From Capsicum annuum (taxonomy: Eukaryota; Streptophyta; Magnoliopsida; Solanales; Solanaceae), in the NCBI RefSeq assembly GCF_002878395.1, contig NW_025856392.1, forward strand, positions 20,904 through 84,903: DNA of 64,000 nt. Direction: 5' to 3'. This document shows positions 22,469 to 34,051 of this stretch, in pieces. Under the pieces are notes generated by a model that had not been told where the DNA came from, did no database searches, and saw nothing but the letters and a program-made list of their open reading frames with translations. The position numbers and the translations under genes were made by a program. Numbering within the stretch: the first letter of the stretch is position 1; every line of letters begins with the position of its first letter.

Positions 22469-25055
22469 TGATTATTCCATGAGGAATTTTCAAGATTTTC
22501 ACTTTTTGTTAAGTGAGAAATTCATTAAACTTCCCATCAATGAAAGATTTGCCCAAATCTGATAACTGGGTCAGAAGTTATGACTAGTTCAAGTTCTTGT
22601 CGTAAAACAATGCCATAGTAGTCAGTGACGCACCGCGCCCCAAGAGGAAATGAAATTTGACAAATTCTAGTAGGGATTGTGATTATGGCATGTTGCGCCA
22701 GGGCCTAAATTCAGAATTGTCTATTTTCGAGTGTCTCAGCGCAGTTTTCACTACGTCATGCTAAAGTTTCATGTCACAAAAAAAGTGGCAATGTGATGGC
22801 CCTGCATTGCGCCATCCCTAAATTTCTCAATTATCAATATTTTTCTATAAATTGTTAATCACATATAACCCCTTATTTTGAGGCAACTATTCCATAGTGA
22901 CACGGCAAGATAGCACTGCATCGCGCTAAGGGTCCAGTAAAAGACTTATCCAGGGGTTAAAAGGGTCAATTCCATGCCCCTGTTTAAACCCAATAACATA
23001 TGATTTAGTTATTCTTAACCAAAAATATAAAAGTTTCTCTCCAGTTTCTCTCAAGAACAAGCTAGGGTTTCTATTAAGGATTTGAATTCAAGAATTTTTC
23101 ACCATAAATCCTCACTAAATCACGAACTAAGGCAGGCATAGTGATCATTCGAGGACTCTTTTCGACCATGAAGCACAAGAATCCCTTTTTCTAGATTCAA
23201 GTTCATGGATTTTATTATGAGTTTCATGATTAGGTTGTTATTGTTCATGTGGATAGTGAGAAATTGAATACTACTCCATGTTGGGTGATAAATTCTATGT
23301 GGGTTAAAGTATTATAGATATAGATTCATGCAAACCTATGACTAAACCTTTGAATGATTAAATTAGAATTGAACCTTAATTTTTATATATTGTATAATAA
23401 TGTTTACATGTACTATGCCCACAATATGTTTGATTAAATGCCTAAATGAAGGAAAAGTGCCTAAATAGCATGATACCATGAAATCCCCATGTATGTACAA
23501 GTTTATGCGTATCACATATTTGATGAAATTCTTCTATAAATGTGGTATGGACTATGGTGTTAGTTATATTTTCAAGTAAGTAATGCTTGGTTCATTTCCT
23601 TCCATCGAGTCCTGAGGGTACTTGTACCTGAAACATTAGTTGTGTGCCTAGAGCGAATGTCATATTTTCAAGTAACTCTCAGTTAAGATATGAATCCTAA
23701 GACATCAGACAGTCTTATGACTCAGGAAATTTCTATGATCTCATGAACTCAATCAGTTATCAGATATCAGTAGTATTTCATCAGTCAGCAGGATTTAGTA
23801 ATTCAGCCTATGTTCAGTTCAGTAAATCATGTTCAGAGTCTAATTAGATGGAAGTAGAAATTTGCACTAACTAAACCCAAGGATGGGAACACATACTATC
23901 AGATGAGGGTTTGATTCTTAGAAGTCATCATTGCATTCCAAAACTATGTAGTCATCATAGGTTGAGACATCAACACTATCCGATGAGGGTTGATGAGGTG
24001 CATACGCATTGTTAGATAAGGGCTTCACCTTTTTCATATAAGGGACACTATCAGGTGAGGGTTGCCTATAGTTTGTCCTTACAAGTGGTGTGGTATTGAC
24101 ACTCATCCAATTGGGGTTACAGATTGAACCCCAACTTAAACCATAATAGAGTATCAGGGGCATGTCGGTTAGATAAATACTTCCCACTGTTTTATGTTGT
24201 AGAATCAGGACTGTCATATATAGTGAATTAGTCTCAGTAATAGAACTCAGATAGTTATTTAAAATTTAGGATTGTTAGATCTAGTCAACTCAGATAGAGT
24301 TTGGAACTTAGATAGTTCCATCAGATTCAGGACTATCAGATACATTCAATCATGTTATCATTCATATCAGTTAATAACATGGTAGGTTATCAGTAGTCAG
24401 ACTCAGTAATCATATTATCGCGTTGTCAGTTATAGTCACATATTTATACATACATTCTCAGGTTCATGTTTGACAGTCAGTTAGCTATAGTAACGCATGT
24501 GAACCCTTGCATATAGCCTAACATACATGTTTACTCAGTACATTCCATTGTATTGACGCATTTGTGCTATGGTGCTTTCTTTTTATGTTACACCATAGGT
24601 TCAAAGACACGAGATCCAAATCAACAGTAGATTCTAGTTTCAACAGTCAGAGTCTGAAGTGAGTCCTCATCCATCGATGGCATGATTATTTATTTTCTAT
24701 CTCATTGATTAGCTTATTAGTTAGAGTTAGTTAGGGATATGTCCTATCAACTTCTTATTCAGATTATTCAGACATTAGAGGCTTTCAGACTAGATATAGT
24801 CTATCGTGTTTCAGATTTTAGTATTTTTTGTTTTATTTTTAGGTATTCTATTACCCTACTCAGATGTTTTATTAATTAAATTTTGTTTAGTATTGAACCT
24901 TATGGCCTTTCAGTGCATGTTTCTGCATTATCATGTTATATTATCCAGTGTACAGGTACAGATGTACATCATGTGTTAGGTAGTGGTCCTTTGGGGTCAT
25001 AAGCACCGTGTAGTATTTTGGGCACTAGGTTTGGGGTATTGTTCGAGGTATTACA
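22469..25055 (+). repeat. C1 5' LTR, remainder
   Basis: It restarts with tgatt (duplicated target) and 'attccatgaggaat', matching 30625 onward in the 3' LTR, and ends GAGGTATTACA. It contains a conserved box (22529-22585), a cluster of CpG-rich words such as 'gcaccgcgcc' and 'gcatcgcgct' (about 22620-22935), and a stem-loop shared with D (24567-24598). The 99-codon minus frame at 23918-24217 has no family features. Confidence 0.9.
24567..24598 (+). other. Stem-loop shared by C and D LTRs
   Basis: The arms ctatggtg and caccatag enclose a T-rich loop ('ctttctttttatgtta'). The surrounding block from 'gacgcattt' to 'agacacgag' is almost unchanged in the D LTRs on the other strand (51607-51638 and 59515-59546), although C and D LTRs differ elsewhere. 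Confidence 0.6.
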
Positions 25056-25059
25056 AACT

Positions 25060-25071
25060 TGGTATCAGAGG
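25060..25071 (+). other. C1 primer binding site (initiator tRNA-Met)
   Basis: TGGTATCAGAGG lies four bases after the LTR end; C2 has TGGTATCAGAGCC at the same place, so the final base is decayed here. Confidence 0.9.
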
Positions 25072-25121
25072 CTAAAGTTCCATAGATTCCAAAGAAGTCT
25101 GAAAGCCGCATCTAGTAGAGT

Positions 25122-25161
25122 CTTGTACATAGGTGTGTTACACGCCACATTTATGTGCAAG
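25122..25161 (+). other. Leader hairpin of C1
   Basis: An outer stem cttgtacata/tatgtgcaag encloses an inner hairpin ggtgtg-tta-cacgcc with a 5-base bulge on the 3' side. In C2 (45743-45782) both stems are perfect Watson-Crick. D and E1 have the same fold at the same place. It sits just after the motif 'gccgcatctagtagagtc'. Confidence 0.65.
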
Positions 25162-25278
25162 AGGCTATAAGATATTTTAGGAAAAGTTTCCCTTCTTTTG
25201 CTATTCATGTCATGCCAGTGAACATAATCTCAAGCCAATCACTCAGTCTATTCTGTTTTTCCATTTCTTTTACATAAT

Positions 25279-26420
25279 ATGCCTCTTAAAAGAAGAAACA
25301 AAAATCACTCAGTCCAAAGATCCTTTGGGCGATCATGTTTCTTATTCGGAGTTTAGGGCCATATTTACTAATATTGTTCAGTCAGTTGCCACTAAAAATA
25401 AATGAAAAACAGTCATTTCGGCCAACCCAGTGGCCAATTCAGCTGCAGTTAGGATTTGGGACTTCACCCTAATGAATCCTCCGTCCTTCCTTGAGTCTAA
25501 GATAGATGAGGACCAGCAAGATTTCATTTATCTGGTTCAAAAGGTGACAGATACCATGGGGATGACTACTTCTAAGAGTGCTGAGATAGCTACATATCAG
25601 TTGTAGGATATGGCTCATACTTGCGTCAAACAGTGGTGGTCAGAGAGTTCAGGTGATGCAGGTCTTATAAAGTAGGAGGAGTTTGTCCCTGCATTCTTAG
25701 ACAGATTCTTTACCCAAGACCTTAGAGAGGCTAAGGTGCTAGAATTCATCAACCGTAAGTAGGGCAATATGACGGTGAAAGAGTATTCTATTAAGTTTAG
25801 TTAATTAGCCATATATGCCTCTCTAGTGGTTGCAGACGGCAGAGCCAACATGAGTAAGTTTACTTCAGGGGTAAATGATAGCATGGTAAATGAGTGTAGA
25901 TCTGTTATGCTGAATAGTGACATGACTTTTGCCAGGCTTATGACTCATGCTTAGCAGATAGAGGAGCATAAGATTAAGTAGAGGGAGAAGCATAATAAGA
26001 GAGCAAAGATAGGTAGTTTAAACTTCGCTCATCCTAAATCAAAAGGCGGAAACCATTCCCTATTTTGTCCTAAGTCATCAGTTCCAGCCCCTTCTTTAGC
26101 CAGTGCTCCAGTTCCTAAGTTCAGGAAGAGTAACACAGATAGAGCACTAGGCTATAGGTCTCATGGTAGTGTTAGCAATGCCCAAACTAATCCCCTTTGT
26201 CAGACTTAAGGTAAGAACCATAAGGGTACTTGCTGAGCTGGTACTGATGTCTATTTCGATTGAAGCAAGCCAGGCCACAGAGTTAGAGACTGTCCTCTTT
26301 TATGTTATTAGAGTCATCTTTGCTCCTCAGCTTAGTCTGGTCACCTGAATCAGCAGGGTGCCACCACCAGTGCTACTAGTAGGCAACGCCTCAATTTTCT
26401 CTATGATCTTCCATCCTGAC
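25279..26420 (+). pseudogene. C1 gag, decayed
   Basis: The start is taken at ATG 25279 (MPLKRRNK), matching 45900 in C2; a shift follows within the first 20 codons. Further on the Gag-type segments NPPSFLESKIDEDQQDFI, FVPAFLDRFFTQDLREAKV and MSKFTSGVNDSMVNECRSVM are readable, ending in a zinc-knuckle remnant (SKPGHRVRDC) near 26270-26295. The first Cys of the CCHC knuckle is Tyr and the second position is a stop. In-frame stops are mostly TAG, with TAA and TGA. Gag forms the virus-like particle and binds RNA; this copy cannot be translated. Confidence 0.8.
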
Positions 26421-26439
26421 AGGATCATGAAAATTCTCC

Positions 26440-27057
26440 TAATGTAATTACTGGTACGTTACAAATCTTTTATGTGCATTTTTATGCTTTGCTAGATTCA
26501 GGATCTTGTTTGTCTTTTGTTACTCCCTATATAGCATGCGATTTCAAAATCAGTCCTAAAATCCTAGCAGAGCCCTTTTCAGTCTCTACCTCAGTGGGTA
26601 AAACTATCATAGGCCGATGAGTATACAGGAACTGCCCCGTCATGATATTTCAAAAAGTCACTTTAGCAGACCTAGTCGAATTAGAGATGATTGATTTTGA
26701 TATCATTCTCGGCATGCTTCATTCTTGCTATGCCACAGTAGACTGCAGAAACATAATAGTCTAGTTTTATTTTCTAAATAAACCCATCCTTGAGTGGAAC
26801 GGTTGTATTTATCATTCAGAGGTCAGCTTGTTTCCTACCTTTCTGATCGAAAAATGATATCTAAAGGATGTGTCTATCATCTTGTTCGAGTTAAGGACAC
26901 TAGTTTTGAAACTCCAAGCCTTGAATCAGTTCTTGTTATAGGTGAATATTCAGTTGTCTTTCCCGAAGATCTTCTAAGAATTCCTCTTAAAAGGGAAATG
27001 GACTTCGACATTGGTCTTCTTCCAGATACTCAGCCTATATCTATTCTGTAATATAGA
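26440..27057 (+). pseudogene. C1 aspartic protease and linker, decayed
   Basis: The protease catalytic triplet D-S-G is kept at 26495-26503 (LLDSGSCLSFVTP). Downstream come the strand segment VGKTIIG and, near 26700-26755, ILG-MLHSCYATVDCRN, where three residues of the usual GMDWLHS motif are missing. The linker before RT is open at 26794-27051 (MISKGCVYHLVRVKD, then VFPEDLLRIPLKREMDFDIG). It would cut the Gag-Pol precursor. Stops separate all these pieces. Confidence 0.75.
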
Positions 27058-28610
27058 ATGGCACTAGCAAAACTTAGAGAACTAAAAGAACAATTGAAGG
27101 ATCTCATAGATAAGGTATTCATCAGGCCCAACATTTCCCTATGGGGCGCTTCATTATTATTCATGCGCAAGAAACACGGTTCTCTTAGGATGTGTGTAGA
27201 CTACCATCAACTCAATAAGGTTACAGCAAAGAAAAAGTATCCACTTTCCAAAATTGATGAATTGTTTGAGCAATTACAGGGTGCAAGTTATTTCTCTATG
27301 ATTGACCTCAGATCTGACTATCATCAGCTCAGAGTTAGAGAATGTGACATTCTAAAAATAGCTTTTCATACTTGGTATGGTCATTTCAAATTCTTAGTTA
27401 TGTCCTTTGGTCTTACCAATGCCCCAGCAGCATTTATGGACTTGATGAACCATTTCATCAAGCAGTACTTGGACATGTTCATCATAGTCTTAATAGATGA
27501 TATTCTAATCTATTCCTGAAGTGAGCATGATCATGCAGACCATCTTAGAATAGCACTTAAGACTCTCATAGATCATCAGTTATTCAGCAAATTTAGTAAG
27601 TGCAAATTTTGTCTTGGTTAGTAGTATTCCTTGGTCTCTAAGATTGACCTCAGATTCGACTATCATCAGCTCAGAGTTAGAGAATGTGACATTCTGAAAA
27701 TAGCTTTTCATACTTGGTATGGTCATTTCGAATTCTTAGTTATGTCCTTGGACTTGATGAACTATTTCATCAACCAGTACGTGGACATGTTTGTCATAGT
27801 CTTCATAGTTGATATTCTGATCTATTCCCGAAGTGAGAATGATCATGCAGACCATCTCAGAATAGTACTTAAGACTCTCATAGATCATCAGCTATTCAGC
27901 AAATTCAGTAAGTGAAAATTTTGTCTTGGTGAGTAGCATTCCTTGGTCATATTATTTTCTGTGATGGTACTAGAGTGAATCCTCAAAAGACTATTGCAGT
28001 AAGAAACTGGCCTCACCCTATCTCTCTATCAGATATCAGGATTTTCTTGGGTTTGACCGGCTATTACAGCTGGTTTGCTGAGGGATTTTCTACTATTGCA
28101 TCCCTTATGTCCAGATTGACTAAAAAGAAAGTCAAGTTTTAGTGGTCAGATACTTATGAGAAGAGATTTTATTAGTTGAAGACTCGACTTACCTCAACTG
28201 TAATATTAGCTCTTCCAGATGGGCCAGATGGTTTCATAGTGTATTGTGATGAATCCAGAGAAGGTTTAGGTTGTGTCCTCTTACAGCATGGTAAGGCCAT
28301 AGCCTATGCCTCCAGACAGGTTAAGCCCCATGAGAGGAATTATCCTACTCATGATCTTGCATTAGAAGTCATAGTATTTGCCTTAAAGATTTAGAGGCAT
28401 TATCTATACGATGTTCATGTAGATATGTTCATAGATCATAAAAGTCTTCAGTATGGCTTTTCTTAGTAAGATCTTAATCTTCATCAGAGAAAGTGGTTAG
28501 AGCTCTTGAAAGATTATGACATGAGTGTCCATTATCATCCGGGCAAGGCCAATATAGTGGACAACACTCTCAGTAGACTATCTATGGGTAGTGTTTCTTA
28601 ATTTGAGGAT
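27058..28610 (+). pseudogene. C1 reverse transcriptase and RNase H, with internal duplication
   Basis: RT is open from 27058 to 27519. It starts with [20 protein letters not shown], then [37 protein letters not shown] and the catalytic IDDILIYS. A stop (TGA for the expected R codon) ends it at 27517-27519. The palm segment is then repeated: 27637-27946 copies 27295-27636, minus about 32 bp that held motif B, and the second catalytic motif reads FIVDILIYS (D lost). RNase H follows (28176-28394: [39 protein letters not shown]), then YHPGKANIVDNTLSRLSMGS near 28540-28590. C2 lacks the duplication. Confidence 0.85.
27295..27946 (+). repeat. Tandem duplication inside C1 RT (342 bp unit)
   Basis: Unit one is 27295-27636 and unit two 27637-27946. 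The repeat length of 342 bp keeps the reading frame. Unit two has a 32-bp deletion after 'atgtcctt'. It is absent from C2, so it arose after the 20.9 kb duplication. Confidence 0.9.
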
Positions 28611-28639
28611 AGTAAGAAAAAGTTAGCACAGGAAGTCCG

Positions 28640-30154
28640 TCAGCTATCCAAACTAGGCGTTCGCTTAGTCGATACAGAAGAGGGTGATATATGGGTTTAG
28701 AGTAGTTCAGAATCATCTCTAGTTTTTGAGGTGAAAGAAAAGCAAGATAGAGATCCCATCCTTGTAAAGTTGAAAGAGTTACTCCAGGATTAGAAAGTAG
28801 AAGTTTTCTCTGAATGGGGAGATAGTATCCTTCACTGTCAGGGTCGTCTCTATGTTCCAGGTGTAGAGGACTTAAGGAATAAAATTCTTACAAAAGCACA
28901 TGGTGTGCACTTCCCTATTCATCCAGGGGCCATAAAGATGTACCACGACTTGCGGGAAATCTATGGGTGGAGTGGGATAAGAAAAGACATTGCAGATTTT
29001 GTGGCTAAGTGATCTACATGTCATTAGGTTAAGATAGCACATCAAAAGCCTAGTGGGTCCATGTAGGAGTTTAGTATTCGTACTTGGAAGTGGGAAGTTA
29101 TGAACATGGACTTTGTGATGGGTTTGCCTGGAACTCGCCATCAGCATGCTTCAGTCTTGGTCATTATAGACAGAATAATCAAATCAACTTATTTTCTTTT
29201 AGTTCATACCTCTTATTCAGCTAAGGATTATGCCAAACTCTACATCAAGAAGTGGGTTAGATTGCACGGTGCTCTATTGTCCATTATCTTAGAAAGAGGT
29301 ACCCAGTTCACCTTTCATTTTTGGAAAGCATTCCAAAAGGGTCTTGGTACATACGTTCATCTTAGTACAACCTTTCGTCCTCAGACAAATGGTCAAGAAG
29401 AGAGGACCATTCAGACCTTAGAAGAAAGGCTAAGAGCTGTGCAATTGATTTCAAGGGTAGTTGGGATGACCACATGCCTTTGATTGAATTTGCATTCAAC
29501 AACAACTTACATTCTAGTATTCAGATGACTCCATTCGAAGCTCTCTATGGTAGGAGATGTACATCTCTAATTGGTTAGTTCAAAGATAGTGAACCTCATT
29601 CATAGGTCTTGACTTGGTATTTGACGCCTTAGAAAAAGTCTAGTTGATTAGAGAAAGACTTTAGGCTGGTTAGAGTCGATAGAAGTCTTATGTAGATGTT
29701 CATTGAAAAGATCTCAAATTTGAGATTGGTGATCATGTCTATCTAAAGATCTCTCCTATGAACAAAGTGAAGAGATTCAGCAAGAAGGGAAAGCTAAGTG
29801 TCTGATATATTGGTCCCTTTAAGATTCTCAGTCGCTTTGGCAAGGTAGCCTATGAGATTAAATTGCCTTTAGATCTAGCCTTAGCTCGTCCAGTCTTTCA
29901 TGTCTCTTTTCTCAAGAAATGCATAGGTGATCCATCAGTTGTAGTACTTATTCAGAGCATTGATGTTCATAACACTCTCGCTTATGAAGAGATTCTAGTC
30001 GATATCTTAGACTATCATACTCGTAGATTAAGGAACAAAGATGTCCCTCTAGTTAAGGTTCTTTGGCAAAATCAGTCCATCGAGGGAGGAAGCAGACGAA
30101 GACTTGTGTACCAAGTATCCTCACCTCTTTTCCGCCAACTTAGACCAAGCTTAA
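28640..30154 (+). pseudogene. C1 integrase with chromodomain, decayed
   Basis: The zinc domain is partly visible (AHGVHFPIHPG near 28900; the first Cys of the CxxC pair is a TGA). The core is open at 29100-29483: MNMDFVMGLPGTRHQHASVL, IDRIIKSTYFLLVHTSYSAK, and QTNGQEERTIQTLEERL. The second catalytic Asp is Glu (LERGTQF). The C-terminal frame (29863-30159) gives [20 protein letters not shown] and then the chromodomain segment ILDYHTRRLRNKDVPLVKVL. The region coding the ATWE motif is deleted relative to C2. Integrase would insert the cDNA; the chromodomain marks the chromovirus lineage. Confidence 0.82.
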
Positions 30155-30536
30155 GGTAACAGTTCTCTTCAAGCTTATTCAATTTCATGTTCTGTGTTCA
30201 TCACGAACTTGGTATTCAATTTCATGTTCATATTCCCATTATAACTTTGGTATCAAGTACCGTTGCATATTCAATCATGCACTCATGTGTAAGTTCAGTT
30301 TATGTAATTATGCATAAGTCATGCATTCTCATTGTGAGAAACTTAGTTCTTTAGGACACTCTATCATGCATTAAGGAATCAGTTACACATATATTAAATA
30401 TGCATGTTCAATATTATATATTCATCTTGTAAGTCATATCATTCATGAGATCATGTTCCAGTTATTCAAATTTAGTATGTACATTAGTTGTGTTTTCTCC
30501 CCGCTCAGTTAGTCTCATTCGAGGATGAATGTTTTC
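30155..30536 (+). other. C1 3' untranslated region
   Basis: Non-coding sequence between the pol end and the PPT, with repeated 'tcatgca' and 'ttcatgttc' words. It is colinear with 50484-50865 in C2. Confidence 0.7.
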
Positions 30537-30549
30537 AAGGGGGACATAT
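30537..30549 (+). other. C1 polypurine tract
   Basis: 'caagggggacata' directly before TGTAATACCCC, following 'gaggatgaatgtt'. Confidence 0.85.
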
Positions 30550-33121
30550 TGTAATACCCCATAATTTTACTAGCTAATTGCATCTCAAGAATTTTTAGTA
30601 TTAGCTTCTAAATTCAATGATGGTTATTCCATGAGGAATCTTCAAGACTTTCAAATATAAGATTCACCCAAATCAAATAACTGAATCAGAAGTTACAACT
30701 ATTTCAAGTTCCTATCATAAAATAAGGCCATAGTAATTAGTGGCGCATCGCGCCACAAGAAGAAATGGCATTTGGAAAATCCCAATAGGGGTCCGTGATT
30801 ATGGCACGTCACGCTAGGGCCCAATTTCAAAATGTTTTGTTTTCTACTGTCTCAGTATAATTTCCCCTGCGTCACACCAAAGTTCCAGGTCACAAAGGAA
30901 TTGTCAATGCGATGGCCTTGCATCGCGCAATCCCTAAATTTCCCAATTGTCAAAATCTAGTGACACAGCATGAGAGCGCCGCTTCACGCTAAAGATTCAG
31001 TTCGGGAAATTTTTACAATTTTAAAACACACATCCAAGGGTTAAAATGGTCAATTTCCTACCCCTATTTAAACCCAAAAACGTGTTATTTATCTATTCTA
31101 AACCCAAAATATAATAGTTTCTCCCTAGTTTCTCGAAAGAACAAGCTAGGGTTTCGATTGGGGATTCAAATTCAAGATGGTTGCACCATCAATCCTAACG
31201 AAATCACGAACTAAGATATGCATAGTGTTCATTCATGGACTCCTTTTGTCCATGAAGCCCAAGAATCCATTTTACTAAATTCAAGTTTATGGATTTCTTA
31301 TGAATTTCATGATTGGGCTGCTCTTGTTCATGTGGCTTATGAGAAATTGAATTCTACTCTATGTTGGGTGATAAGTCCTATGTGGATTAAAGTATTATAG
31401 ATATAGATTCATGCAAAAGTATGACTAAACCCATGAATGATGAAATTAGAATTGAACCATAATGTTTATTTATTATACAATGATGTTTACATGTACTATG
31501 CCTACAATCTATTTTGTTAAATGCCTAAATGAAAGAAAAGTGCCTAAATAGCATGATACAATGAAATCCCCATATATGTACAAGTTTATGACTATCACAC
31601 ATTTGATAAAATGCTTCTATAAATATGGTATGGACTATGGTTTTAGTTATATGTTCAAGTAAGTTATGCTTTGTCTGTTTCCTTCCATAGAGTCCTGGGG
31701 GTACTTGTACCTGAAACATTAGTTGTGTGCCTAGAGCCAATGTCACGTTTTCACATTACTATTAGTCAAGCTATGAATCCTTAGACTTTAGACAGACTTA
31801 TGACTTAGGAAATTTACATGATCTCATAAACTCAATCAGTTGTCAGATATCAGTAATAATCCATCAGCCAACGGGATTCAGTAATTCAGCCTATGTTCAT
31901 TTCCGCAAATCATGTTCAGAGTCTATTCAGATGAAAGTAGGAATTAGCACCGAGTCAAACCAAAGATGGTAACACACACTATCAGATGAGACTGTGATTT
32001 TTAGAAGTCGTCCTTACATTCGAGACCTATATATCTAGCATAAGTTGAGATATCAACACTATCCGATGAGGGTTGATGACGAGGATAAGCACTGTTAGAT
32101 AAGGGCCCCACCATTCTCATATAGGGGTCACTATCAGATAATAATCGCGCATAGCTTATCATTACTAGTGGCGCGATATTTACACCCTCCCAATTAGGTT
32201 TATAGATTGGACCCCAAGTTAGCCATAGTGGCGTATCATGATTATGTCGGTTTGATAACTACTTCCCATAGTTTCATGTTATTGAATCAGACTATTAGAT
32301 ATAGTCAAACAATCTTAACAATAGAACTTAGATAGTTGTTTAGAATTTAGGATGGTCAATACAAACAACTCAAATATAGTTCGAAACTCAGATAGTTCCA
32401 TCAGATTCAGGACTGTCAGATAAAGTCACTCGTGTTATCAGTCATATAAGTTATTAATATGTTAGATTGTTAGTATTCCGACATAGTAATCGTGTTATCA
32501 TGTTGTTAGTTACAATTATGTATTTATGCATGCATTCTAACATTCATGTTAGATAGTCAGTTAGAAATAATCATGCATGTGAACCCTTGCATATAGCCTA
32601 CCTCACATGTATACTCAGTATATTCCATTCTTCTGATGCATTTGCGCTATGGTGCTTTCTTTTTATGTTACCCTATAGGTTTAGAGACACGAGTTCCATA
32701 TCAACAGTAGATTCTAGTTTCATTATTCTGAGTCTGATATGAGTCCTAATCCTTCGAGGGCATGATTATTTCTTTACTCTCTCATTAATTAGCTTATTTG
32801 TTGACGTTAGTTGGGGACATGTCCTATCAACTCTTTATTCAGATTATTCAGACATTAGTGGATTTCAAACTAGATGCAGACTATCATGTTTCAGATTTCA
32901 GTATTTTTAGTTTTGTCTTGGGTATTCTATTACACTACTTAGATGTTTTAATTTTCAAATTTGTTTTGTTTTGAACCTTATGGCCTTTTAGTGCATGTTT
33001 CTGCATTATCAAGTTATATTAAGCCATGTACAGGTACAAATATTAGTCATGAGTTTGCTTGTGGTCCTTAGGGGTTATAAGTACCGTGTAGCATTTCGGG
33101 CACTAGGTTCAGGGCATTACA
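30550..33121 (+). repeat. C1 3' LTR
   Basis: It runs from TGTAATACCCC to GGCATTACA (2572 bp), followed by attag at 33122-33126. By eye it is closer to the C2 3' LTR (50879 onward) than to its own 5' LTR. The stem-loop shared with D is at 32647-32678. Confidence 0.9.
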
Positions 33122-33940
33122 ATTAGGACCAACAAGCAGTTCAAATTTAGAAACGAGTTCTAAAACCCCAAACAAACCATGAAGTAACAAAACTACTGGT
33201 CCCCACAAGAAATTAATTACTTGGGACGGCTATGGAGAAGCTCTATTGGAGGAAGTAAGTAAGAATATGGATAATAACCTGAAGGGTCATTACAATAACC
33301 CAACAAGGTCACAATAAAGGATTAGTACACTCGATCCACCACTAAGGAATCACCACTAAGGTAGAAGTATTCATAGGTATAGAAATGAAATTACATATCA
33401 TAATAAGACTTGATGAAAAATATACAAACACATAGAAAAAAGTTGTATAATTATCAATTAAGGGTATAGTAGGTTTATGGCATACTAGGACAATAATTAT
33501 GATAACTATATTGGAGGACTTTGTTGTTGGTCTACCTAGGAGTTCCTAACAATGAGACAATCAAATTCTGCTTGATTAACACACCTAACATCACACTCTT
33601 GACTCGTAAGAACCACCATAACCCTTAGATAGCGGTGGTATTGCTCTAAATTTGAATCAAATTGAGAATTCAAACCCAAACTATGAAACTGTCCCCCAAA
33701 CTAACATTTGTTGGATTCCTAAATAGAAACTTAACTAGACCTCTACAATGAGTATGATCCCTTACGTCCAGATGAGGTACTACCAAAGGAACCAAAGCTA
33801 TGGGACCTCTTGTCTATCAAATCCATAAAATTTTTATGGTGCATAATCTTAATATACTTGGCTGCATTAAACATCCTTTTTAAAATAAGACATATATGAT
33901 GTTTTTTGTAAAACTACTACACAAATATGATAGGTCAAAC
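33122..33940. other. Right flank of C1 up to the duplication junction
   Basis: It begins with the attag duplication and continues the sequence into which C1 inserted. The minus strand around 33600-33720 has a faint Gag-like look (a GYGGSYESR segment followed by a Cys-rich stretch), but this is too weak to call. It ends at 33940/33941, where the second copy of the F flank starts. Confidence 0.5.
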
Positions 33941-34019
33941 CCTTATTAAATTAAAAGGGGAAAACTTCTTCAAATATCTTTTCCAAGCCAACCCAATACC
34001 AAGGTCACTTCCTAACTAA

Positions 34020-34051
<32 letters not shown>

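Larger units (their letters stand above)
14208..33121 (+). mobile_element. C1: degraded Ty3/gypsy chromovirus with nested B1
   Basis: The plus-strand element is bounded by attag duplications. It has a 5' LTR (14208-14283 and 22469-25055, about 2.66 kb without the insert), PBS at 25060, a leader with a hairpin, gag from 25279, protease, RT with an internal duplication, RNase H, integrase and chromodomain to about 30154, PPT near 30537, and a 3' LTR (30550-33121). B1 (8185 bp) is inserted 76 bp into the 5' LTR. Every coding domain has stops or shifts. It is a Tekay/Del-like chromovirus by domain order and chromodomain. Confidence 0.92.
13054..33940. repeat. Tandem segmental duplication, copy 1 (about 20.9 kb)
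   Basis: The block F-flank + C1 with nested B1 + right flank is followed head-to-tail by a second block with the same content starting at 33941. Similarity begins at 'ccttattaaat' in both (13054 and 33941); sequence to the left of each is unrelated. Both blocks have C inserted after the same attag and B inserted in C at the same base. Shared insertion junctions mean one locus was duplicated rather than targeted twice. Confidence 0.85.

Noticed and set aside
23918..24217. 99-codon minus-strand frame in the C1 LTR
   Set aside because: It lies within an LTR, shows no family, and is not kept open in the other C LTRs.
27631..27915. Second RT gene in C1
   Set aside because: It is the second unit of a local tandem duplication and lacks motif B and one catalytic Asp.
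33500..33720. Minus-strand Gag-like sequence in the right flank of C1
   Set aside because: Only a few suggestive residues; no frame or knuckle can be read with confidence.
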